This document shows, in pieces, positions 6,185 to 11,756 of a DNA stretch of 11,756 nt. The notes under the pieces are model-generated. The model saw only the letters and a list, made by a program, of their open reading frames with translations. It was not told the DNA's origin and did no database searches. The stretch is from Spirochaetota bacterium (GTDB lineage: Bacteria; Spirochaetota; JAGLSM01), in contig JAGLSM010000023.1 of NCBI GenBank assembly GCA_023135745.1, positions 1 to 11,756 of the forward strand. The letters are read 5' to 3'. The translations under genes were made by a program, and so were the position numbers. The stretch's first letter is position 1, and each line of letters opens with the position of its first letter.

Positions 6185-6235
6185 AAATTTCTGTTTTTTT
6201 TTAAATATTTCAATATTCTTAAAAAAACAGGATTT
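6185..6235 (-). terminator. Terminator-like hairpin after the two-helix membrane protein gene
   Basis: CTGTTTTTTT at 6191-6200 is the exact reverse complement of AAAAAAACAG at 6221-6230. Partial pairing extends the stem to 6185/6235. The 20-nt loop contains a further small AATAT/ATATT hairpin. It lies immediately after the minus-strand stop at 6238. The long A:T stem is unusual for an intrinsic terminator, but T-runs are present on both strands, so it may act in both directions. Confidence 0.4.
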
Positions 6236-6237
6236 CA

Positions 6238-6597
6238 TTAGTCACCTGCTTTGTTTTTTACAGTTTTTTTCAATATAAATGAAAATCCAAAATACATTGA
6301 AACTATAAACGAAAGTATTGAAAAATAAAACAGCGTAGTCAGCAGAATAATTGTACAGTTATCTATCTGTTGCCATTTTCCCATACTATCGCGTCTGTAA
6401 AATGTCCGGGTAACGCCTCTTTGCCCGGGTTTATAAGAATAGCTTTTTGAAACTACCTTAATATTTCCGTTGTATAATAACTTCATTGGAGGAGTCGCAA
6501 GTTGAGGGAAAATTGCAACTCCCGCTGATGCTATCATTATAGAGGTAAATCCTGCGACCCACATATAAACTGTCAAATAATCTTTAAATCTTGCCAT
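6238..6597 (-). CDS. Small two-helix membrane protein of unknown function
   Basis: I do not recognise a family. The 119-residue product has a hydrophobic segment at about 9-31 (TVYMWVAGFTSIMIASAGVAIF), a polar basic middle (33-80; NIKVVSKSYSYKPGQRGVTR and TFYRRDSMGKWQQID) and a second hydrophobic segment at about 82-109, then a basic tail. The middle most likely faces the periplasm and the basic ends the cytoplasm. Size and layout resemble small DUF3592-like membrane proteins, but I cannot confirm that. On the minus strand AGAGGGA lies 8 nt before ATG 6597. The PilZ gene lies about 145 bp downstream, beyond the hairpin at 6185-6235. Confidence 0.6.
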   Translation of the reverse strand: MARFKDYLTVYMWVAGFTSIMIASAGVAIFPQLATPPMKLLYNGNIKVVSKSYSYKPGQRGVTRTFYRRDSMGKWQQIDNCTIILLTTLFYFSILSFIVSMYFGFSFILKKTVKNKAGD

Positions 6598-6657
6598 TAC
6601 TACAATCCCTCTCTATCAAGGATCATTTATTGGCTGCCCAGTAGATAGATTAGCATA

Positions 6658-6740
6658 GCTGTAGAAATTTGCAAGATTTTTATTACTTGAGCTTTTTGTG
6701 CTGTGTTCGCAAAAAGCTCTGTTGGGACTTTTAATACAGC
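6658..6740. repeat. Nested inverted repeat with a 12-bp central stem
   Basis: GAGCTTTTTGTG (6689-6700) pairs with CGCAAAAAGCTC (6708-6719) through 12 bp with one G-T wobble, around the 7-nt loop CTGTGTT. An outer 6-bp pair, GCTGTA (6658-6663) and TACAGC (6735-6740), frames it. Neither strand has a T-run after the stem, so it is not a standard intrinsic terminator. It lies in the 232-bp gap between two minus-strand genes and could be a REP-like element, an mRNA processing or stability structure, or a protein-binding site. Confidence 0.55.
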
Positions 6741-6829
6741 ATTATAGGTAAATATCCATTGGTTGAATGGTATCTAATAAGAATATGCGGTATATATTCT
6801 GACCTGGTTATTGACTATTGCTGCTTTTT

Positions 6830-7747
6830 TTATTTTTTAAACTTCAGATACATAATCATTCCTTCATCAATGTTTTCTGAAAACTTGTTAACACTTCTAA
6901 ATGCTTCTTCTTTAATGAATTTTTTATATTTTATTGAATAAGGCAGGGGGACGAGTCCTGATCCTTCGATAAAATTAAGTTTATGTCGGGTTATATTGTC
7001 AATTAAATTCTGTGGTTTGTATTCAATCTTGTGATCAGGATCCAAAAAGGCATCAGGCCTGAATAATCGGATTACCAGGCCGTTTGGTGTGTCAAGACAA
7101 AAGAACCCCCCGGGTTTTAAAATGCGGTAAACTTCATCATACACGGCGTGACTTTTTTCTTCAGTAATATGTTCTATACTTTCTCCGCTCCATACCATAT
7201 CAATACTATTATCCGGAATTTTACTTAAGTCACTCATATCAGTATAATAAAACTCGATATCATCAGAAAAAATACTATCTGATATTTTGGCTCGCTTCTC
7301 CGCGCTCTTAAAATTGGTTTGTTTTTCATTAAAAGGAAGATCTACAATAATCAATTTTTTTGTATGATGAGGGTATCCAAAGTGATATAAAGCCCCATCT
7401 TCCAATACCCCGGATGCTCCCCCTAAATCAACAATAGTATCAACCCTTGGTATAATATCCTGAACCAGTTTTACACGGGTTATATGAAGTGTGCCGATAA
7501 TATGATAATATCTGCCTTTATTTCGGAGGTTTGAAGAATCAACTATTTTAAGAAATTTGTAATCATCTTTATAGAAATGTGTTTTTTTACCATAAATAAA
7601 ACGATTAAGTAATAAAACTTTCCTTTTTTTTGACAGAATGATGAATAAAAAGAGATAATAAAACGAAAAGAAAACAACAAATACAGAATATCTTATCTGA
7701 CGAATTAATTCCCGTAAAACCAGCCAAAATTTTATAAAGAAATACAT
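6830..7747 (-). CDS. Class I SAM-dependent methyltransferase with N-terminal membrane segment
   Basis: A 305-residue methyltransferase of the Methyltransf_11 type; the substrate is unknown. The SAM-binding motif I is VDLGGASG (106-113), and the acidic ribose-contacting residue is Asp136 in LIIVDLPF. The DMSDL segment is at 170-174, DMVWSGESIEHI at 183-194, and the helix-strand RILKPGGFFCLDTPNG at 208-223. These are the normal landmarks in normal order. Before the domain lies a hydrophobic stretch (about 21-39, SVFVVFFSFYYLFLFIILS) between basic segments, so the enzyme is probably held at the inner membrane. With glycosyltransferase and exporter genes nearby, methylation of a surface glycan or lipid is a plausible role. 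On the minus strand GAGGA lies about 8 nt before ATG 7747. It is divergent from the ABC exporter gene, so the 139-bp gap should hold promoters for both. Confidence 0.85.
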   Translation of the reverse strand: MYFFIKFWLVLRELIRQIRYSVFVVFFSFYYLFLFIILSKKRKVLLLNRFIYGKKTHFYKDDYKFLKIVDSSNLRNKGRYYHIIGTLHITRVKLVQDIIPRVDTIVDLGGASGVLEDGALYHFGYPHHTKKLIIVDLPFNEKQTNFKSAEKRAKISDSIFSDDIEFYYTDMSDLSKIPDNSIDMVWSGESIEHITEEKSHAVYDEVYRILKPGGFFCLDTPNGLVIRLFRPDAFLDPDHKIEYKPQNLIDNITRHKLNFIEGSGLVPLPYSIKYKKFIKEEAFRSVNKFSENIDEGMIMYLKFKK

Positions 7748-7886
7748 ATATAGTCCTCAACCTGTTATACAATAAAGCTAATCAAACTTAATAAATTAAA
7801 ATTTTTTGATCCATAAGTTTTTAGTATTAAGTTTGCAGGATAATATTTTTACGAATCATATTAATCCGAATAGAAGCAGGAAGAAA

Positions 7887-9626
7887 ATGCTTAAACGACT
7901 ATTGCCTTATATATATAAAAATAAAAGCCTTTTTCTAATATCACTTCTTTTAGTTTTGCTTAGCGCGGCAGCGACACTTGCACCGGCAGAATTCGGGCAG
8001 CATGTAATTAAGAAAATAAATAAAGAATATTTAGCTAAAATAATAAAAAACAATCAACTTGCGGAAATATTTTATTTTGCCGGGCTTGGGTTATTACTAG
8101 TTATTGCAAAAGTCATATTTGATTTTTTTAGAACTTATTTGATGGGTTATTTAGGACAAAAAATTTCTGTTGATATGCAGAAACATTTTCATAAAAAGAT
8201 GCTGAATCTGCCGGTTAATTTTTTTAGAAATCGTGAAATAGGAGATTTAATATCGAGGACGACAAATGATATTTCTATCGTAAGAACCTTTCTAGCGGGT
8301 TATCTGTTAAACGCGATAAAAGATCCGCTTATAATCATATTTGGAGTAACCATACTCTTTATAAAAAGCTGGGTATTTACTCTTGAATTGATTGTTGTTG
8401 GAATTTTGATTTTAATTATCATGCAAGTCATTGGTAATAAATTACGTAAAATTGTCATTAAAGTTCAGGAGAGCCTTGGTAATGTAACAGCAAAACTGCA
8501 GCGGTCACTTTTTTCAATGGAAGTTATTAAAATTTTTAACAGAGAAAAATATCATAGAGAAGGATTTGATTCTTCTCTTGATACTTATCTTGATCATACA
8601 AAAAAAGTGTATCGTTTGGATGCGACAATTAAACCCCTAAGTGAACTTCTAATGTCGATTGCCGCGTTGGTTATTGGTTTTACGGGCGTATATTTGATAG
8701 CAGTAAAACAACTCGAATCGCATGAATTATTCGGATTCATTTTTTATCTTGCCATTCTTTCCGGTCCTATGAATTCGCTGTCACATATTTCCGTACATTA
8801 TAAAAGGGCAATGGCCGCGGCTTCCCGCGTATATGAGATATTTGATGTTCCTGATGAAAAGTATAATAAAGATAAAAAAGACCTGATGATCTCTCAAGGC
8901 AAAGTTGAATTCAAAGATATCTATTTCAGTTATAAAAAAGGCGAACCGGTATTAAAAGGCATTAATCTGATTGCTAAACCCGGTAAAGTGGTAGCCATTG
9001 TCGGTACTTCAGGCGGCGGCAAGACTACCCTGGTTAACCTTATTCCCAAGCTCATAGAAGCGCAAAAAGGTCAAATTAATATTGACGGTCAGAATATAAA
9101 GAATGTTTCTCTTTCATCTCTTCGTCAGCAGATCAGCATGGTAAGTCAGGATAATATATTATTTCCCGGCAGCGTTTATGAAAACATTCTCTACGGCCGG
9201 CTTGACGCGACTCCTGAAGAGGTGTACGAAGCAGCACAGATGGCCAATGCCCATGATTTTATTCTGAATTTCTCCAAAGGTTATAAAGCTAAAATTGGAG
9301 AACGGGGTTTGCTTATTTCCGGAGGTCAACGGCAGCGTCTGTCGCTGGCGCGCGCTATTTTAAGACAGCCCAAGATCATGATATTAGACGAAGCAACAAG
9401 CGCTCTTGATACAGAGAGTGAAAAACTTGTGCAGGAAGCCTTATCCAGAATCCTGCACCGTCAAACCACCTTTGTTATTGCTCACAGGCTTTCAACCATC
9501 CAGGAAGCGGATCAAATCCTGGTAATGGATAAGGGAGTTATTGCGGAAAAAGGTACTCATACCCAGCTCATGTCCAGAAAACGGTCAATCTATAAAAAGC
9601 TCTATGAAATGCAGTTTAAGATATAG
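7887..9626 (+). CDS. MsbA-like ABC exporter (fused permease and ATPase)
   Basis: A half-transporter of 579 residues, the usual size for MsbA/type IV ABC exporters that work as homodimers and flip lipid A-core or other lipids across the inner membrane. The transmembrane domain (about 1-320) has six hydrophobic segments; FRNREIGDLISRTTNDI (113-129) is the typical coupling-helix region. The ATPase domain follows: EFKDIYFSY (341-349), Walker A GTSGGGKTT (373-381), Q-loop SQD (420-422), signature ISGGQRQR (477-484), Walker B IMILDE (497-502), D-loop SALD, and H-loop His533 in IAHRLST. All catalytic positions are intact. ATG 7887 is chosen because CAGGAAG lies 3-4 nt upstream and the product starts like the family (MLKRLLPYI). 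An in-frame TTG at 7806 would add 27 unlike residues. Glycosyltransferase genes nearby fit LPS or lipooligosaccharide export, but other lipid or drug substrates cannot be excluded. Confidence 0.9.
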   Translation: MLKRLLPYIYKNKSLFLISLLLVLLSAAATLAPAEFGQHVIKKINKEYLAKIIKNNQLAEIFYFAGLGLLLVIAKVIFDFFRTYLMGYLGQKISVDMQKHFHKKMLNLPVNFFRNREIGDLISRTTNDISIVRTFLAGYLLNAIKDPLIIIFGVTILFIKSWVFTLELIVVGILILIIMQVIGNKLRKIVIKVQESLGNVTAKLQRSLFSMEVIKIFNREKYHREGFDSSLDTYLDHTKKVYRLDATIKPLSELLMSIAALVIGFTGVYLIAVKQLESHELFGFIFYLAILSGPMNSLSHISVHYKRAMAAASRVYEIFDVPDEKYNKDKKDLMISQGKVEFKDIYFSYKKGEPVLKGINLIAKPGKVVAIVGTSGGGKTTLVNLIPKLIEAQKGQINIDGQNIKNVSLSSLRQQISMVSQDNILFPGSVYENILYGRLDATPEEVYEAAQMANAHDFILNFSKGYKAKIGERGLLISGGQRQRLSLARAILRQPKIMILDEATSALDTESEKLVQEALSRILHRQTTFVIAHRLSTIQEADQILVMDKGVIAEKGTHTQLMSRKRSIYKKLYEMQFKI

Positions 9627-9632
9627 GGGTAA

Positions 9633-9681
9633 GACCAATATGTGTTTTTTGCACACAGTGAAAAAAAACTCATATTTGGTC
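9633..9681. repeat. Palindrome just after the ABC exporter gene
   Basis: Starting 6 bp after the exporter stop, GACCAATATG (9633-9642) and its following TGTTTTTT pair with AAAAAAAACT and CATATTTGGTC (9671-9681). The stem is about 17 bp with one bulged base and one mismatch; the loop is GCACACAGTG. It may serve as a terminator for the exporter mRNA, although no strong T-run follows the right arm. Confidence 0.55.
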
Positions 9682-9695
9682 AATATTTAATTGGG

Positions 9696-9841
9696 ATTGC
9701 ACAACTCTGTTTTTTTGAAAATGCAAACTCGTATTAAATTTATTAGCTAAATAAAGCACTTGTTTGAAATAAAATTTATTTGTTAATTGAGAATTTATTT
9801 ACTCAAACAGTGCATTTATCAAAAAAACAGAGTTGTGCAAT
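9696..9841. mobile_element. MITE-like element with perfect 23-bp inverted ends
   Basis: The left end (9696-9718, beginning ATTGCACAACTCTG and ending TTTTTTTGA) is the exact reverse complement of 9819-9841. Pairing continues inward through AAATGCA/TGCATTT with one bulged base. A second inverted pair lies inside (9756-9767, GCACTTGTTTGA, with 9803-9813, TCAAACAGTGC). The 146-bp unit is AT-rich and has no ORF. A perfect 23-bp terminal match in a short non-coding unit fits a non-autonomous transposon derivative. I see no convincing target duplication, and the IS family is not identified. Placed between convergent genes, the structure could also stop transcription from both sides. Confidence 0.55.
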
Positions 9842-9895
9842 TGATACTTTCACATATAAAATTTATTTCTTAGGTTGTGAAACTTAAATTTATTT

Positions 9896-11008
9896 TTATT
9901 TTAATAAAGGTAATTGGAGAGTTTCTGCCAGCCTGCTGAACGCGGTAAATGCCTGTTCCGGGGTTATCTGTTTCGGATCATCAAACTCCATGATTTCTTT
10001 TGGCGCATTAGGAAATTGAGCCGGATGCCAGGGGTCGATTCCGTTTTTGTGGAATGAGAGGCTTGGGATTCCGTGAAGCGTGGCCATATGGACCGGAGAT
10101 GAATCATTGGAAATAAAGATTTTTGCTTTTGAAATAAAATAGGCATCTTCAATGTAAGTGAAGGTGCCGGCTGAGTTAAGAGCCTTTGCCTTTGATTTTT
10201 TTATAACACTTTCGCAGTATGGATGGTCCTGCGGTGAACCTATCAGGACTGCTGTTAATTTGTATTTTTCTGTTGCCAGTTTTATAAGTTTCGCGTAATT
10301 CTCCGGCGGCCAGCGTCTCTGCATGCCCAGATTTGAAAGCCTTGATCCGGGTGCCAACAGCAGCAGGTCAGTATTTTTTTTCAGTATTTTTTTTATGTAG
10401 GTGTTTACCTTGTCTTTTTCGTTTTTATTAAATTTTACAACAGGCGCGTTCTTAAAAGGTTCGATGTTAAAGTTTTGAAATAGATTAAAGTACTGACTGG
10501 ATAATAACTGAGTTCTTTTAAATGAATATGATTTGTCTGCTTTCATTGCCTGTTTTGAATTGTTGAATGAAATCTTATAAGGATTTTTATTTGACTTAAA
10601 AAGCTCCCTTGCCTGATCTGAACCTTCTAAACTCAGGTCGATGATTAAATCGGTTTTTTTCAATATGACATTGAAATCTTCTTCATTCTTTTCTTCAATA
10701 TCTATATATGTATCAGCAAGATTCAAACGTTTAGCTAATTCTATAAAAGAAGGTTTAATAAGAATTGTTGTATTAATATTTGGAAAAGACTTTCTGAATG
10801 AATGAAGTGCGTATGAATATATAATTACATCTCCAAATCCTCTATTGAAGGCAGTGAACAGCACATTTTTAATTTTACCGGAATTTATTTTCTTTTTAAA
10901 TTTAATACGTCTTCCGATTTTTAATAAGTGCAGTATTGGTCTATAAATATCGGAACCCTGGAGTTTTTTTAGTTTGAAGATCAGTTTTTTTTCATGTTCA
11001 GGTATCAA
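9896..11008 (-). CDS. Glycosyltransferase family 9 protein (heptosyltransferase-like)
   Basis: GT9 enzymes such as WaaC/WaaF/RfaQ transfer heptose from ADP-heptose to the LPS core, but many relatives use other sugars. The 370-residue product has the two-Rossmann GT-B layout. N-terminal FNRGFGDVIIYSYALHSFRK (54-73) matches the family's 'iGD...tP.l..LR' loop, and DLIIDLS is at 120-126. C-terminal LLLLAPGSRLSNLGMQRRWP (215-234) with ENYAKL, and IFISNDSSPVHMATLHGIPS (297-316) are hallmark donor-binding segments. The start is a TTG at 11008; AAGGA (plus-strand 11016-11020) lies 7 nt before it, and the next in-frame ATG would remove the N-terminal domain. It overlaps the upstream GT4 gene by 11 nt, so the two are coupled. 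No transmembrane helix is present; the basic N-terminus (30-40) could contact the inner membrane. Confidence 0.85.
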   Translation of the reverse strand: MIPEHEKKLIFKLKKLQGSDIYRPILHLLKIGRRIKFKKKINSGKIKNVLFTAFNRGFGDVIIYSYALHSFRKSFPNINTTILIKPSFIELAKRLNLADTYIDIEEKNEEDFNVILKKTDLIIDLSLEGSDQARELFKSNKNPYKISFNNSKQAMKADKSYSFKRTQLLSSQYFNLFQNFNIEPFKNAPVVKFNKNEKDKVNTYIKKILKKNTDLLLLAPGSRLSNLGMQRRWPPENYAKLIKLATEKYKLTAVLIGSPQDHPYCESVIKKSKAKALNSAGTFTYIEDAYFISKAKIFISNDSSPVHMATLHGIPSLSFHKNGIDPWHPAQFPNAPKEIMEFDDPKQITPEQAFTAFSRLAETLQLPLLK

Positions 11009-11756
11009 TGCTTTTTCCTTGTCTCGTATATTCTCTAAGGTATTCTCTTGCGGCTTTTTTCCATGTAAAATTTTTGAGTTCTTTTTTGCCTTCTTTAACT
11101 TTTTTAATCCATTTTTGTTTGTTTGAAAAAATTTCTATTATAGCATTTTTTAATTCTCTCACTGAATAGGGATTGACCCTTATTGATGTATCAGTAAGGA
11201 TTTCGTTCATTGAAGATGTTGCAGAAGTTATTACCGGAGTACTACAGGATATGGATTCAAGAATCGGAAATCCGAATCCTTCATAGAGGGATGCATATAT
11301 TGAAAAATCTGCCAGGCTTACAAGGGCTCTTAGTTTATCTCTGTTTATTTTACCAAGGAATTTAATTGACTCATTGTTTTTAAGTGATTTCTCAAGTTTA
11401 TTTTTCCAGTAACCGTCTCCGGCAATAAAAAAATCCAGATTATTTTTGATCAATTCCGGAAGGCTTAGATATGCTTTAATTTGTCTTTCGATGTTTTTTC
11501 TGACGACAAGTCCTCCGAAGTTAATCATAAACGGTTTATTGATTTTGAATTCAGTTTTAATTTTTTTTAGAAATACTTTATCTCTAATTTCTGTGAAAGC
11601 CGAATCGAAACCATTGTAAATTACAGATATTTTTTCTTCCGGATAAAAAAGGTATTTATTAATATCCTTTTTTGAAGCGTTTGAAATTGTGATAACTTTT
11701 GAGGCTTTTTTTATTAAAAACGGTTCCTTAATTGATGCGCCTATTCCCATAGACGA
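10998..11756 (-). CDS. Glycosyltransferase family 4, C-terminal part (5' end outside window)
   Basis: A retaining GT-B sugar transferase of the GT4 (Glycos_transf_1) type; donor and acceptor are unknown. The frame stays open to the right edge (codons before the ATG at 11750 read Ser-Ser), so the acceptor-binding N-terminal domain lies outside. Counting from that internal Met, the inter-domain segment KASKVITISNASKKDI is at 15-30 and VIYNGFD at 43-49. The donor domain then shows NFGGLVVRKNIERQIKAY (77-94), FFIAGDGYWKNKLE (107-120), IKFLGKINRDKLRAL (129-143), and the EX7E catalytic-type motif Glu157-GFGFPIL-Glu165 in SLYEGFGFPILESISCSTPV. MNEIL and a terminal W-K-K-A-A-R helix complete the family pattern. 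The TGA stop overlaps the GT9 start by 11 nt, indicating one operon for surface-glycan assembly. Confidence 0.85.
   Translation of the reverse strand, partial: SSMGIGASIKEPFLIKKASKVITISNASKKDINKYLFYPEEKISVIYNGFDSAFTEIRDKVFLKKIKTEFKINKPFMINFGGLVVRKNIERQIKAYLSLPELIKNNLDFFIAGDGYWKNKLEKSLKNNESIKFLGKINRDKLRALVSLADFSIYASLYEGFGFPILESISCSTPVITSATSSMNEILTDTSIRVNPYSVRELKNAIIEIFSNKQKWIKKVKEGKKELKNFTWKKAAREYLREYTRQGKSIDT
11016..11020 (-). promoter_or_regulatory. Shine-Dalgarno deciding the TTG start of the GT9 gene
   Basis: Read on the minus strand, AAGGA is followed by seven bases and then TTG (11008-11006). It lies inside the last codons of the GT4 gene. No in-frame ATG or GTG with a better site occurs nearby, so a TTG start coupled to GT4 translation is the best reading. 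Confidence 0.55.

Noticed and set aside
6689..6726. Integron attC-like site (hairpin followed by GTTGGGA)
   Set aside because: GTTGGGA does not fit GTTRRRY at the last base, the paired R/L boxes are missing, and no integrase or cassette layout is present.
6759..6941. 60-codon plus-strand ORF at the methyltransferase 3' end
   Set aside because: It is antisense to the methyltransferase C-terminus and has no ribosome site.
7493..7500. GCCGATAA, an exact sigma-28 -10 string
   Set aside because: It is inside the methyltransferase coding region on the opposite strand, with no -35 at the right distance.
9848..9882. TTTCACA/TGTGAAA inverted pair as terminator of the GT9 gene
   Set aside because: It is a 7-bp stem with a 21-nt loop and no T-run on the minus strand; too weak to list as a terminator.

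Overview
The window looks like chromosomal DNA from an AT-rich spirochaete. The main evidence is a gene at 2866-3798 whose product matches the spirochaete-specific periplasmic flagellar sheath protein FlaA across its C-terminal two thirds. Supporting signs are a relaxed lipoprotein signal, a cluster of exported proteins of unknown function, and envelope-glycan genes with an MsbA-type exporter, which suggests an outer membrane carrying LPS or lipooligosaccharide. No rRNA, tRNA or CRISPR array is visible.

Layout. (1) 1-981: the C-terminal part of a class II CCA-adding enzyme/poly(A) polymerase with an HD domain, entering from the left edge. (2) 982-1166: a repeat element with imperfect inverted ends, touching the cca stop codon. 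(3) 1231-2336: a small lipoprotein and an exported DUF4412/LolA-like protein, almost overlapping. (4) 2337-2865: about 530 bp without a gene. Its right part is a regulatory leader: a near-consensus sigma-28 (FliA) promoter, a hairpin presenting ACGGA in its loop at the predicted 5' end, and a hairpin that buries the Shine-Dalgarno of the FlaA-like gene. (5) 3872-5763: a four-helix membrane protein built from an internal duplication, a Nif3/YbgI-family metal protein, and a translationally coupled exported protein of unknown function. (6) 5760-7747, minus strand: a PilZ-domain protein, a two-helix membrane protein and a membrane-anchored SAM methyltransferase. (7) 7887-9626: an MsbA-like ABC exporter. 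(8) 9627-9895: a convergent intergenic region with two adjacent palindromes, one a MITE-like element with perfect 23-bp inverted ends. (9) 9896-11756, minus strand: a GT9 heptosyltransferase-like and a GT4 glycosyltransferase gene overlapping by 11 nt; the GT4 gene runs off the right edge.

How the genes fit together. Two themes appear. One is motility and second-messenger control: the FlaA-like protein with its flagellar-type promoter and CsrA-like leader, and a stand-alone PilZ protein that would bind c-di-GMP. The other is envelope biogenesis: MsbA-like flippase, GT9 and GT4 glycosyltransferases, methyltransferase, lipoprotein and DUF4412-like protein. The most interesting unexplained signal is the flaA-like leader (2699-2865), whose layout suggests post-transcriptional control of a sheath protein by CsrA. 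This is an inference from sequence alone.
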